A program made the translations under genes and the position numbers. This document shows, piece by piece, positions 46,644 through 55,689 of a stretch of 64,000 bases of DNA (positions are counted from its first letter, which is position 1; every line of letters begins with the position of its first letter). The notes below the pieces were generated by a model. The model had not been told where the DNA came from. It searched no databases and saw only the letters and a list, made by a program, of their open reading frames with translations. This DNA is from Dysgonomonas sp. 520 (GTDB lineage Bacteria > Bacteroidota > Bacteroidia > Bacteroidales > Dysgonomonadaceae), in contig NZ_QVMP01000004.1 in NCBI RefSeq assembly GCF_010501095.1, positions 92,256 through 156,255 of the forward strand. Reading direction: 5' to 3'.

Positions 46644-48875
46644 ATGACTACAAAAAAGATCTTCATTTTCGGAATGATAGTATTTTCTCACTTGTTGTCT
46701 TTTTCTCAACAGAAAGACCCGACAGAAAAGAAAATAGACGAATTGTTGTCGAAAATGACATTGGATGAAAAGATTGGTCAGATGAACCAATTGACAGGAT
46801 TGGGACTGTCTGATGACATGGTTTCTTCTATTCGTGGAGGAAAAGTAGGATCAATTCTGAACGAAATAGATGCCAAGACAGTAAACAAACTTCAACGTAT
46901 TGCAGTAGAGGAAACTCGCTTGGGAATACCTTTGGTGTTTGCCCGCGATGTTATCCACGGTTTCAAAACCATTTTCCCTATACCGTTGGGGCAAGCTGCC
47001 AGCTGGAATCCTCAGGTGGCTGAAAATGGAGCCAGAGTAGCAGCCATAGAAGCATCTGCAGCCGGTATACGCTGGACGTTTGCTCCTATGATTGATGTTT
47101 CGCGCGATCCTCGTTGGGGGCGTATTGCCGAGTCGTGCGGAGAAGATCCTTACCTGACTTCGGTGATAGGTGCTGCAATGATCAAAGGCTTTCAAGGAAA
47201 CGACTTGTCCAGCCAAACATCTATGGCGGCATGTGCCAAGCATTTTGCAGCTTATGGAGCAAGCGAATCGGGTAAAGATTATAACACAACATGGATTCCG
47301 GAGTTGCAACTGAGAGAAGTATACTTTCCTCCGTTTGAGGCTGCAATCAAAGCAAATGCAGCAACATTTATGTGTTCGTTCAACGATATCAACGGGGTTC
47401 CTTCGTCGGGCAGCAAATTTTTGAACTACGATGTTCTGCGTAAAGAGTGGAAATATGACGGTGTTTTGGTGAGCGATTGGGAATCTATCGGTCAAATGAT
47501 ACCTCATGGCTTTTCAGCCGATTTGAAGGATGCAGCTCTGATAGCAGCCAATGCCTATGTGGATATGGATATGATGAGTTTTGCTTACATAAACTATTTG
47601 AAAGACTTAGTGAATTCGGGTAATGTTTCGGAAGCCATTGTAGATGATGCTGTTCGTAACATATTGCGCTTGAAATTCAGGTTAGGATTATTTGATAATC
47701 CATACACACCGGAATATGACGAATTGCCTTTCTACACGGATGATGCTCTTCAGAAAGCAAAACACGCCGCTATTGAAAGTGCCGTTTTGTTGAAAAATGA
47801 TAAAAATGTGTTGCCTTTGAACGGAGTAAAAACTGTTGCGGTAGTGGGCCCGTTATTAGATTCTCAAGCCGACCAGTTAGGCACATGGTGTTTCGACGGC
47901 GAACCTGCGCATAGCGTAACTCCTCTCACTGCAATTAAAAAGGAATATGGTAAGAAATACAATATCGTAGCGGAAAAAGGGTTGACTTATAGCCGTGACA
48001 AAAGTGCGGAAGGAATAAAGAAAGCTGTGGAAGCAGCTCAAAAAGCAGATGTTGTAGTAGCTTTCGTAGGCGAAGAGTCCGTTCTTTCGGGAGAGGCTCG
48101 CAGCAGGGCGGATATCAGTCTGCCGGGTGCTCAGGGCGAACTGATTTCAGCTCTGAAGGCTACGGGAAAACCAGTTGTTATGGTTGTTATGGCAGGTCGT
48201 CCGCTTACTATTGGAAACGAAGTGTCGACGGCTGATGCAGTGTTGTTCTCGTTTCATGGCGGAATAATGGCAGGCCCCGCTTTGGCTGACCTAATATTTG
48301 GCGAGGCAGTTCCTTCGGGCAAATTGCCGGTGACTATTCCCCGTATGGTTGGACAAATACCTGTTTATTATGCTCATAAAAACACAGGCCGTCCGGCAAA
48401 TAATATCGACTTGATAGATGATATTCCTGTTGGCGCACTGCAAACTTCAATTGGTTTTACAAGTTACCATCTTGATGCGGGGGATAAACCTTTGTTCCCA
48501 TTCGGCTTTGGATTGTCGTATGCTACATTCGATTATTCGGATGTTAGATTATCAAAAAATACTATCTCAGGAAACGAAACATTAACAGTAGAGTGTGATG
48601 TGACAAACTCAGGGAAAATTGATGCACAGGAAGTGGTTCAGTTATATATACGTGATAAAGTTGGTTCTCTAGTCCGTCCGGTACGTGAATTGAAGGATTT
48701 TCAAAAGATAACATTGAAATCCGGCGAAACAAAAACAGTCAAGTTTGAATTAACAAACGAACAGTTAGCTTTTTGGAATGCCGACAAGGTTAAGCGTGCC
48801 GAGGCTGGAGAATTTCAGGTGTGGGTTTCAACCGACAGCCAATCGGGAACACCTGTTTCGTTCTGGTATAAATAA
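46644..48875 (+). CDS. bglX: periplasmic GH3 beta-glucosidase (BglX-like)
   Basis: This 743-residue protein has a signal peptide ending near LSFSQQ. It has the standard BglX layout: a first barrel domain with ARDVIHGFKTIFPIPLG, DPRWGRIAESCGEDPYL and KHFAAYG, the nucleophile in GVLVSDWES, a second alpha/beta domain with GEESVLSGEARSR, and a C-terminal Fn3-like domain after FPFGFGLSYATF. It releases glucose from beta-linked gluco-oligosaccharides in the periplasm. Promoter sharing with the SusC operon at 21844 indicates that it completes that pathway although it lies ~15 kb from its last gene. Confidence 0.95.
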   Translation: MTTKKIFIFGMIVFSHLLSFSQQKDPTEKKIDELLSKMTLDEKIGQMNQLTGLGLSDDMVSSIRGGKVGSILNEIDAKTVNKLQRIAVEETRLGIPLVFARDVIHGFKTIFPIPLGQAASWNPQVAENGARVAAIEASAAGIRWTFAPMIDVSRDPRWGRIAESCGEDPYLTSVIGAAMIKGFQGNDLSSQTSMAACAKHFAAYGASESGKDYNTTWIPELQLREVYFPPFEAAIKANAATFMCSFNDINGVPSSGSKFLNYDVLRKEWKYDGVLVSDWESIGQMIPHGFSADLKDAALIAANAYVDMDMMSFAYINYLKDLVNSGNVSEAIVDDAVRNILRLKFRLGLFDNPYTPEYDELPFYTDDALQKAKHAAIESAVLLKNDKNVLPLNGVKTVAVVGPLLDSQADQLGTWCFDGEPAHSVTPLTAIKKEYGKKYNIVAEKGLTYSRDKSAEGIKKAVEAAQKADVVVAFVGEESVLSGEARSRADISLPGAQGELISALKATGKPVVMVVMAGRPLTIGNEVSTADAVLFSFHGGIMAGPALADLIFGEAVPSGKLPVTIPRMVGQIPVYYAHKNTGRPANNIDLIDDIPVGALQTSIGFTSYHLDAGDKPLFPFGFGLSYATFDYSDVRLSKNTISGNETLTVECDVTNSGKIDAQEVVQLYIRDKVGSLVRPVRELKDFQKITLKSGETKTVKFELTNEQLAFWNADKVKRAEAGEFQVWVSTDSQSGTPVSFWYK

Positions 48876-48879
48876 TGAG

Positions 48880-49287
48880 AATCAGTAGTTGAAAAGTGTT
48901 CTTTTATATTATATGATACCCTGCGCGGAATTAAAATTCCTTGCATCCCTTTTGAGTCGCCTACGCTCCTCGATTGTTAATTGACCAAAGCCTCAAAAGG
49001 AATCAAAAAGGCTTTCTGTGACCGAGGCTTCTTGCCGACCCACTATACAGCTTAATAAGCTGAACAAAAAATAACTCGCACCAAAAGACTGTTAAAATCA
49101 GAATGGTTCGGCTATGCTCAAACAGCTTTTTGTTCGTGTCGCTTATTTGCGCTGTGTGGGTACCCCGTCAATCAGCCAAATGTCACGTTTAAACCCGTCA
49201 GTCGAGACGGCATCTGCAGGAGGCGCGACAGTAAAAACAGGTCGAATAGAAAAGAACATTTTGTTATAATAAACCCAACTACCGATT
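48880..49287. repeat. gene-free 408-bp intergenic block with inverted boundary motifs
   Basis: AATCAGTAGTTG (48880-48891) and CAACTACCGATT (49276-49287) are inverted copies with one mismatch. The same motif bounds the 43010-43398 block. Inside are small hairpins: GGAATTAAAATTCC, a CCTTTTGAG/CTCAAAAGG pair, and a terminator-like structure near 49083-49133 (AGACTGTT...AACAGCTTTTTG). No reading frame is convincing. Confidence 0.4.
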
Positions 49288-49306
49288 GACATCAGTAATA
49301 AATAAG

Positions 49307-49361
49307 AGTAATCTTGACTTTTTCAATGCGAATATTTAAAGTCAAAAGAGTCAAGATTACT
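49307..49361. repeat. 13-bp perfect inverted repeat upstream of the T9SS protein gene
   Basis: AGTAATCTTGACT (49307-49319) pairs exactly with AGTCAAGATTACT (49349-49361), and the loop contains GACTTT/AAAGTC-like echoes. It ends 55 bp before the start codon. It could be a leader hairpin, an operator or a terminator of upstream transcription. Confidence 0.6.
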
Positions 49362-49416
49362 TTATAAAATAGAAAACACTAAACCAATCTTAATACTAAC
49401 TTAAATTAATTAGATT

Positions 49417-50835
49417 ATGAAAAAAATTAACTTTTTATTACTATTTGTTGTAGCAACAGTATTAAACTTGTCGGCACAAATACCTTCTGAATATTGCGGG
49501 TATCTGATTAAGCCTGAGAATAATCCTAAAGCAACTGCTTATATTACTTTTGAAACAAACAGTGAAGGTAATATTGTTATTAGTATTGCTCCTTATGATG
49601 GAGACAATAATACTTACTTCAGAAATTCGGGATGGGTTGATGGTATAATCAATGATATTACAGTAGATGGGGATGCAAGTGGAGCTCCTTATTTTGAAAG
49701 AACAATCGGAACACCGGAAGATCCCGATCAAGCGCCACAGGCACATGGATCTGCATCTCAAATAACATTGAAACCTTTGGCAACAATTGCTCAGGGAGCT
49801 AAAATTGTTATTAACGGTGTTTTGGAATATGAAACTTCAATGGATGACAATTTATGGCCAACAATAAAGTTTGAGTACACTTATGGAAGTAATTGCCAAA
49901 ATGTACCAGCTATTACAACTACAGTTGATGCAATATCTTTCAGTCCGGAGCAAGGTGTACAAACATTTAAACTTTCAGGAGAAAACCTGACAAGTGATAT
50001 TGTACTTGCTTATTCAAAAGGACTTACAGTTACACCTTCAACTATTACGCCGGAATCGGATGGAAGCATCACCGATAAAACAATAACAGTGAAATGGGAA
50101 GGTGGAGCATCAAATCCTTATTTAAATATCTCAGGTGGAGGTATGTTAGTAAACAATAATAAGGATATTGATATCACAGCAACTGGTTTTTCTGAATTCT
50201 GTAACAAGATTATTTCTCAAGGTAATAATGGAACACAATTCCTGGCTTATGCTACTGCAACTACATCTTCTGACTTAAAGACTGTTACATTCGATATCGC
50301 TCCTTATAACGAAAATGAAAACACAAGATGGGCTAACAGTGGTTATCTTTTGAATAATGTTAAAATAAATGGAGTGGATGCAACAGGAAACTACCAAAAA
50401 GAATATGGAGAAACAAGTACCTCATTGGTGTTTAACAGTCCTCTACAAAAAGGTGATGTTCTGACAGTTGAAGGTGCTGCTTTTGTTTGGCAGATTTATA
50501 ATGCAACTACCGGAGACGCTATTGAAACTAATGCTTTTATTGATCCAATACAATCTTATACAGTAGGATGTGATTGTAAGGCAGATACAACAACAGGCAT
50601 CGCAAATGCCGTAAGCAATACAGAAGTAAAAATCTACCCTAATCCTGCTGTCGATACAGTTTACGTAGAGGGTGATGTAAACGAAATCGCAATTTTCTCT
50701 TTGCAAGGACAACAAGTATTGACCAACAGCAAAACAAACACAGTAGATGTGTCTGGTTTGGCTAGCGGATTATATATTGTTCGTGTAATTGATGGTTCAG
50801 GAGCTCAATCTTCTGCTAAATTGCAAGTTAAATAA
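49417..50835 (+). CDS. secreted T9SS-sorted protein with two related domains, function unknown
   Basis: This 472-residue protein has a signal peptide ending near LSAQIP. Two regions resemble each other: ~24-160 (EYCGYLIKP, ISIAPYDGDNNTYFRNSGW, then VINGVLEY) and ~262-395 (EFCNKIISQ, FDIAPYNENENTRWANSGY, then VEGAAFVW). They are separated by an Ig-like stretch with SFSPEQGVQTFKLSGENL. Residues ~402-472 are a type A T9SS sorting domain (IYPNPAVDTVYVEG, LASGLYIVRV). The protein should be displayed or released outside the cell. No enzymatic motif is visible. The paired domains may bind glycan, which is inference. It stands alone between a leader hairpin and a strong terminator. Confidence 0.82.
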   Translation: MKKINFLLLFVVATVLNLSAQIPSEYCGYLIKPENNPKATAYITFETNSEGNIVISIAPYDGDNNTYFRNSGWVDGIINDITVDGDASGAPYFERTIGTPEDPDQAPQAHGSASQITLKPLATIAQGAKIVINGVLEYETSMDDNLWPTIKFEYTYGSNCQNVPAITTTVDAISFSPEQGVQTFKLSGENLTSDIVLAYSKGLTVTPSTITPESDGSITDKTITVKWEGGASNPYLNISGGGMLVNNNKDIDITATGFSEFCNKIISQGNNGTQFLAYATATTSSDLKTVTFDIAPYNENENTRWANSGYLLNNVKINGVDATGNYQKEYGETSTSLVFNSPLQKGDVLTVEGAAFVWQIYNATTGDAIETNAFIDPIQSYTVGCDCKADTTTGIANAVSNTEVKIYPNPAVDTVYVEGDVNEIAIFSLQGQQVLTNSKTNTVDVSGLASGLYIVRVIDGSGAQSSAKLQVK

Positions 50836-50859
50836 TAACTTCCTATCAAATCTATCAAT

Positions 50860-50894
50860 AGGGTGTAACCGTTACAGGTTACACCCTGTTTTTT
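50860..50894 (+). terminator. rho-independent terminator
   Basis: A perfect 11-bp stem AGGGTGTAACC / GGTTACACCCT with loop GTTACA is followed by GTTTTTT. It lies 24 bp after the T9SS protein gene and directly before the IS element. Confidence 0.93.
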
Positions 50895-50902
50895 AGTAAA
50901 AT

Positions 50903-51826
50903 AATTCAAGTTGCTATTTATAGTTTGTATAATTTATCGAATGTATATGCCCAGATGAAAGCAATAAGTTTAATCAAAAACCCAGTATCAGTTACCGCAT
51001 GAATCTTTTTAGGCATATACTTAGCAATATCGGAGAAAGCAGTTTCCACTCTTTTTCTTCCAATCGATATCAGATACTCAGTACATGGATTGTGCGGATG
51101 TTTGGAATTATTCTTTCGGGCAGCTAGCAAGTTTACTCCATTATCAGCAAGCATTTCTTCCAACAGGTAATCCGTGTAGGCACAATCAGCCAACAATTCA
51201 CTTCCTTCTGGCAGATTAACAGGCAGTTGTTTAAGTCCATCCAGGTCGTGCTTATTGCCTGTTGTAAAAGTAAATTCCACAGGGGTGCCATTCGAGGTAA
51301 CAATCATATGTACTTTAAAACCATAAAAATACGTACGTTTGGATGCACAATAACCATGATATTTTTTACCTTTAACAAGCTTGGAGTTGATAATCCGTAT
51401 GTTTTGGCAAACGCTTACCGGAAAACTGTCTATACAATAGGTCGTTCCTATATTCAGTTCCTTGACTGCTTGACCTACATGAAAGAAAAGTTCGCTAATG
51501 AGCTCTCCTATTTTATGCAGCCTTCGATTGAACCGGCTTTTACTAAGCATATCTGGCATGAGGCCTGTACAACGTACAAAACAAAGAGATTTCTCAATAT
51601 TACCACTGAAATATTGAGCTGCGATCAAAACTACGGTTATGATTTCAGCATCGCAGGTTTTACGACTTTCAGGCTCTCTGTGATTCATAGATTTGAGTAT
51701 ATCATCAAAAAATACGTATATTGCAACGGTTTTTATAACCATGGTCAATCCTGTTTTGTGTGTTAGCACCGCAAAAGTAATGGATTGGCCTTTTTTATTA
51801 GAAAATTTTAAGTAGCAACTTAAATT
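50903..51826 (-). mobile_element. IS982-family insertion sequence
   Basis: The ends are inverted repeats of about 20 bp with four mismatches: AATTCAAGTTGCTATTTATA at 50903-50922 against the complement of 51807-51826. Between them lies a single intact transposase gene. The total length (~0.92 kb) fits the family. The right end falls inside an AbiH-like gene and supplies its premature stop. Target-site duplications are not clear in the A/T-rich flanks. Confidence 0.82.
50918..51742 (-). CDS. IS982-family transposase
   Basis: Starting at the Met of MVIKTVAIYVFFDD gives 274 residues, normal for the family. The first ~95 residues form the IS982-type N-terminal region (CDAEIITVVLIAAQYF, SKSRFNRRLHKIGE). 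The DDE residues are Asp105 (YCIDSFPV), Asp186 (LLADCAYTDY) and Glu233 (GRKRVETAFSDI). It moves the element by cut-and-paste transposition. The frame is intact, so the element may still be active. Confidence 0.92.
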   Translation of the reverse strand: MVIKTVAIYVFFDDILKSMNHREPESRKTCDAEIITVVLIAAQYFSGNIEKSLCFVRCTGLMPDMLSKSRFNRRLHKIGELISELFFHVGQAVKELNIGTTYCIDSFPVSVCQNIRIINSKLVKGKKYHGYCASKRTYFYGFKVHMIVTSNGTPVEFTFTTGNKHDLDGLKQLPVNLPEGSELLADCAYTDYLLEEMLADNGVNLLAARKNNSKHPHNPCTEYLISIGRKRVETAFSDIAKYMPKKIHAVTDTGFLIKLIAFIWAYTFDKLYKL

Positions 51827-52559
51827 AATTATTAGTATCAAGATATTTTATTGATTTTATATTCTCCAAATAACTATTATCATTTAGGTTTTCAATTTCT
51901 AAATATTCTTTTCCTAATTCGTCTCCATAACCAAATATTATAGGATTTTTATTATTTCCTAGTTCCCCATGAATATGGATGACATCTTGATTTCCAATAT
52001 TATAATTTAAATATAATTTTTCAGTGTTTGTATAATTAAAATTTAAAAACAGGGTATTATTGGGAGTTAAATTAAAATGATTTTTTGCAATGTTAGGTCT
52101 TGAGAATTGTTTCTTGAACTCATTCAGATTTAAATCATTATATAAATCTATTTCTTTCATCGTTAAGGGGGATATCCCTAATTTATCCCAATCTTCTTTG
52201 CCTAAATTTTGTATTTTATCATGTTCAACTTTAGCTATTTCATCAAATCCAGTCTCCGTAAAATCTTTTAATTCAAATTCCGAATAAATAATAGCTTCAA
52301 TATTGTTATCCTTATGTATATTAGAATTCTCTATAACAATTCGTAAATATGACTCTAAAAGTTCTTTTATTTTTGAAAAATCAGAATTTAATTGGGATAT
52401 TTCACATAGATAATCTGTGTGAGGATTTATAAAGTTACTTAGAAATTTATAATATTCATTTTCAATATCTACCCAATTATTTATTGATGAAAGCCTTGAG
52501 ATATGTTTCAAAAATTTATTCACTATATTGAATCTAATTCTAGCTTTTGTCCCATACAA
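51825..52559 (-). pseudogene. AbiH-like abortive-infection protein, truncated by IS982
   Basis: The ~244-residue frame has AbiH (PF14253) hallmarks: NNWVDIENEYYKFL, LFLNFNYTNTEKLYL, and VIHIHGELGNNKNPIIFGYGDE, then YLEIENLNDNSYLENIKSI. The C-terminal part expected after YLDTNN is missing because the stop codon lies within the IS982 inverted repeat. The N-terminal nucleotide-binding-like GNGFD motif typical of AbiH is also not seen. The frame is open only ~10 codons above the TTG at 52559 before a stop. AbiH proteins give phage resistance by abortive infection, and this copy is probably inactive. The A/T-rich codons differ from neighbouring genes and suggest transfer. Confidence 0.62.
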
Positions 52560-52590
52560 TGATTTCTTAAAAGAAGCAACTTGTTCTATA

Positions 52591-52794
52591 TTACTTATAT
52601 TTTCCTTTTATTGGTTTCATATGTATTTCAATCCTCCCGTCTTTTATAATAGAATCTATTCCCTTATATATGGGCATCTTTTCAATTCCTGCAAGCTTAA
52701 GGGCTCGTAATGTCAAATGATCTTCTAATAAAGTCAAATAATCTTTCTCAAGTAAACTGATATATTGATTAAGTTCTGTTTTTCTTTTTGCCAT
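52591..52794 (-). CDS. small hypothetical protein
   Basis: This is a 67-residue frame, highly charged and mostly helical (MAKRKTELNQYISLLEKDYL, ending KPIKGKYK). It lies directly upstream of the AbiH fragment with which it may be co-transcribed. Not recognised. It could be a regulator or partner of the defence gene, or chance. Confidence 0.4.
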   Translation of the reverse strand: MAKRKTELNQYISLLEKDYLTLLEDHLTLRALKLAGIEKMPIYKGIDSIIKDGRIEIHMKPIKGKYK

Positions 52795-52880
52795 AACCTC
52801 TCTTTATGAAGTTTTAGTGCTTAAATTTTCCGATACAACAAACCGCAAGGTTGTGAATGCCAATAGCAGTAGTATTAAAT

Positions 52881-53726
52881 CTATTTTTTCTTGTTGCCGA
52901 AGTCGGCAGGGATTTCTCCCAGCCGTTCATTCTCCCAGTACCTGATTTCTATTTTATCAACCTCCTCCGACATGGTTTTCAACAAGATTTCTGCCTTTTT
53001 AAGTGCAGGATAATTCTTCTTCGAGGCAGTCTTTTTATCTCTGACCCATGCGATTGCCGTTATGCTGTCCGTATATATAATTCGGGGTGAATAATCATTT
53101 TCTATAATGTATTGGATGGCTGTAACTACCCCTAAAAACTCGCCGATATTAACGGTTTTATTGCCAATATCTTTCAGAAAGATCTGTTCTCCTGTTTTTA
53201 AATCTATTCCCCGAAACCGGGTTAATCCGTATTTCGAGGAATGAGCACAATCGGTGGCAATTCCTGCATCAGGATAATTTTCGTCCTGATCATTTTTTTT
53301 CTTTTGAGAAATAATATCCATCCTTTCATTTATAATGCCAAGTACGCCCTCGATGGTTTTACTGGATGGTGATTTACCGGATAGAGGATCGAAGTAGATT
53401 GTTTTATTTCCAAATGAAACATTTACCTGATAGATGCTCTTTGTGACAATAACAGTGTCGACTCTGGCTTTAAACAATGCCGGTATGGCAGAAACTACAA
53501 CATACCCATTACTTTGATGCATATTCTTCAGTTCGACATTATATAAAATATTGGGGACTACTGTACCTTTTAAGTCTTCAGATAATACGCATATTTTCTT
53601 CCCGAATATTGAATCCTCCCGGACTCCCTTCAATTTCTTCGTTTTAGAGTGACGTGAGACAAAACCGATCATTTCTCCCGTTTCCTCTGATTTCGCAAAT
53701 TTTATTTGCGACTTTTCCAATGCCAT
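52881..53726 (-). CDS. RNase H-fold protein with N-terminal extension
   Basis: This 281-residue protein has its RNase HI-like fold in the C-terminal half (~150-281). Acidic residues are at the expected positions: Asp159 (IATDCAHSS), Glu196 (VNIGEFLGV), Asp220 (IIYTDSITAIAWV) and Asp275 (IPADFGNKKK). This order and the final ADFG match bacterial RNase HI-like proteins of mobile elements. The first ~145 residues are not recognised and may bind nucleic acid. Probable activity is cutting RNA in RNA-DNA hybrids, possibly in replication of the island. Confidence 0.78.
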   Translation of the reverse strand: MALEKSQIKFAKSEETGEMIGFVSRHSKTKKLKGVREDSIFGKKICVLSEDLKGTVVPNILYNVELKNMHQSNGYVVVSAIPALFKARVDTVIVTKSIYQVNVSFGNKTIYFDPLSGKSPSSKTIEGVLGIINERMDIISQKKKNDQDENYPDAGIATDCAHSSKYGLTRFRGIDLKTGEQIFLKDIGNKTVNIGEFLGVVTAIQYIIENDYSPRIIYTDSITAIAWVRDKKTASKKNYPALKKAEILLKTMSEEVDKIEIRYWENERLGEIPADFGNKKK

Positions 53727-53899
53727 AATTTCTTTTACTTCATGATGGAATCTATATCGAAGTCAATTAATAATCTTATAATCATTCAGTTTATTTAAAA
53801 TAAGAACGCAAATTTATAGTATTAATTATATTGAAACAAGAAAATACCAGCTTTATTTTTTAGTGTATAATTATCGGTATATATAGAGAATAAACAGCT

Positions 53900-54550
53900 T
53901 CACCACACTCTTTCATCTTCGGAAAAATGACTGTAACGTTCGTCAACAGAAGATGTTGTATGAATTCCATAGCATTTCCAATAGCGATATATTCTGTCTT
54001 CTTTTCTTCTACGGCAATAAATATCTTCGTGACTGATATATTGTGCTCCCTGTTCAGTCCCGGCATTGAAAAAGACAGCCGGATTTTCAATTCTTGGATT
54101 GGGGCCGATGTATAAATCACACTTATCCTTTCCTTCAATGAATATATTGTGAAGGTGTATATCGGGATCGACATCGTAACGGATAGCAAATTCAGCAAAA
54201 TCATATATGTCAGTTTCCAACAGACTGCCAAAATGAATAGGCGCATCGTTTTTCAGCCTTCCAAATGCATCCCGGATATTTTTCCGGCTTTTTATTTCTG
54301 CCAGCCGTTCCTGTGTAACACTATTCTTAGTTGCATACACCACCCTGAAACCGTTATAGGTGGAATCTGTTACGATTACGTGCTCCACGATTTCCCTGCT
54401 TTTGACGATGCTGTTATCCATCGGATCGATATCGCTGCCGACACAGGCTTTCACTATTCCGATAATAATAACCAGGATTATTACTACCCACAACCAGTTT
54501 GACATCAGGATGGACGCTATCAGATCAGCTTTATGTGCTTTATTACTCAT
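53900..54550 (-). CDS. single-pass membrane protein of unknown function
   Basis: This 216-residue protein has one membrane helix (~16-38, ILMSNWLWVVIILVIIIGIV) and a soluble remainder with FRVVYATKNSVTQERLAEI and HLHNIFIEGKDKCDLYIG. Not recognised. It is followed after ~170 bp of gene-free DNA by the RNase H-like gene, and is preceded at 2 bp by the HTH/zinc-ribbon gene, forming an apparent operon of three. Confidence 0.65.
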   Translation of the reverse strand: MSNKAHKADLIASILMSNWLWVVIILVIIIGIVKACVGSDIDPMDNSIVKSREIVEHVIVTDSTYNGFRVVYATKNSVTQERLAEIKSRKNIRDAFGRLKNDAPIHFGSLLETDIYDFAEFAIRYDVDPDIHLHNIFIEGKDKCDLYIGPNPRIENPAVFFNAGTEQGAQYISHEDIYCRRRKEDRIYRYWKCYGIHTTSSVDERYSHFSEDERVW

Positions 54551-54552
54551 TC

Positions 54553-54909
54553 TTAATCGTTTTTATTTGTACAAATATTACATTTGCCACTGTTTTTCTT
54601 TGATTGATAAAGGGAAATTTTTCTACCACAACAAGAACAATAGTATGATTTACCGTTTACTTTATTGTATATGAAGATCTCGATATAACTTTTTGAGACA
54701 CCATACTTTGTTGCCAGGTCTGCCATTATACGGCATTTTTTATTTTTACCTTCTTGTACCAACCTATCGTATTCTGTTTTGATAAGAAGCGCTTTCGCTT
54801 GAGAATGCTTCAATAAATCTTTATCGGATAAACCGATCAATATATCGTTCTCAATACCTAAGATGCCGGATAGAATTTTCAGGTCATCTTTACCTAATGG
54901 CCTTTTCAT
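54553..54909 (-). CDS. small HTH and zinc-ribbon protein
   Basis: This 118-residue protein has a helix-turn-helix-like segment (~63-82, MADLATKYGVSKSYIEIFIY) and a C-terminal four-cysteine ribbon (CSCCGRK, then CNIC). It is probably DNA-binding, but no family is recognised. Its start overlaps the stop of the upstream gene by 4 bp (ATGA), so the two are translationally coupled. Confidence 0.68.
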   Translation of the reverse strand: MKRPLGKDDLKILSGILGIENDILIGLSDKDLLKHSQAKALLIKTEYDRLVQEGKNKKCRIMADLATKYGVSKSYIEIFIYNKVNGKSYYCSCCGRKISLYQSKKNSGKCNICTNKND

Positions 54910-55307
54910 TTGGCTTTACTTTTGATGATTGCAGCCAATTCCGATAAATTGTTGACCTCTTTGTTTTCGCCAAATATATTTCCTTCGGCGTTTGCATAAT
55001 ATACTTTGACGCTTTTGCCAAACTTGCAGGAGAAACGGCCAATTACTTTATTCTCTCTATTATAAACTTTGTAATAGCCACCTCTTATATGGAGTTTCAT
55101 GGCACTAGCTGGATCAAGGTTGAGTTCTGGTAATCCGGACATCAGCTCATTAACGATGGGCTGCAATAAATCCGAAATGATACAAGGTGTTTTTATCCGT
55201 GGAATATTTTCCACATTCCTGAACTTACCCCGTTGAACCTTGTCTACTATTACGGATAGCTGTTGCCGCTTTACTTGAAAACCAGAAATGATTTGTTGTA
55301 TTTGCAT
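54906..55307 (-). CDS. hypothetical protein of the island
   Basis: This 133-residue soluble protein has a helical start (MQIQQIISGFQVKRQQLSVI) and a beta-rich region around GGYYKVYNRENKVIGRFSC and VKVYYANAEGNIFG. Not recognised. It is the first gene of the three-gene unit running down to 53900. Confidence 0.62.
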   Translation of the reverse strand: MQIQQIISGFQVKRQQLSVIVDKVQRGKFRNVENIPRIKTPCIISDLLQPIVNELMSGLPELNLDPASAMKLHIRGGYYKVYNRENKVIGRFSCKFGKSVKVYYANAEGNIFGENKEVNNLSELAAIIKSKAK

Positions 55308-55407
55308 AATGATTATGGTGCTAGTAATATAATATGCTTAGTCTATAATGGAACTAATCAATATCAATTAAGAATAGATTGATTGAAATAATAATGTTTT
55401 TAATTTG

Positions 55408-55689
55408 TTAGGAGGGTCCACAACTTTCACCGAATGCTCCCGCCGGAAGTATCCATGACTCAGATTCCGGTATTATGATTGGTAGATTGTAATCGTAGCC
55501 GATGGCTAAATCTGCCAGTTCTTCCGTAATCGCGGTATAGGCTTTCCCTTTGTCTATCAGCTGCTGAAGTCCGCATTTCTGGTTAATCGTGCATCCGAAT
55601 TCATCTTCCAACCGGATTAATTCGTCTATTTGTTTGGGGCTAATTTTTGCTGCACTGGCAAATTGATTTTTATTGCGTAGGCTAAGCAC
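55408..55689 (-). CDS. short frame at the 3' edge of a group II intron remnant
   Basis: The frame of ~93 residues starts with a GTG inside domain VI of the intron remnant and continues into the flanking sequence at 55676. It is probably the 3' exon of an interrupted gene rather than a free-standing gene. The part outside the intron has a helix-rich segment (SPKQIDELIRLEDEFGCTIN) and ends in ILPAGAFGESCGPS. Not recognised, and not the continuation of the methyltransferase fragment on the other side. Confidence 0.4.
   Translation of the reverse strand: MLSLRNKNQFASAAKISPKQIDELIRLEDEFGCTINQKCGLQQLIDKGKAYTAITEELADLAIGYDYNLPIIIPESESWILPAGAFGESCGPS

Noticed and set aside
46851..47507. 218-residue - strand reading frame
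   Set aside because: Antisense to the conserved GH3 barrel, with an arginine/cysteine-rich composition typical of shadow frames.
51227..51766. 179-residue + strand reading frame
   Set aside because: Antisense to the intact IS982 transposase with its DDE residues.
53860..54246. 128-residue - strand reading frame with hydrophobic start
   Set aside because: It overlaps the 53900-54550 gene in another frame. That gene fits the operon spacing better and has a clean N-terminal membrane helix.
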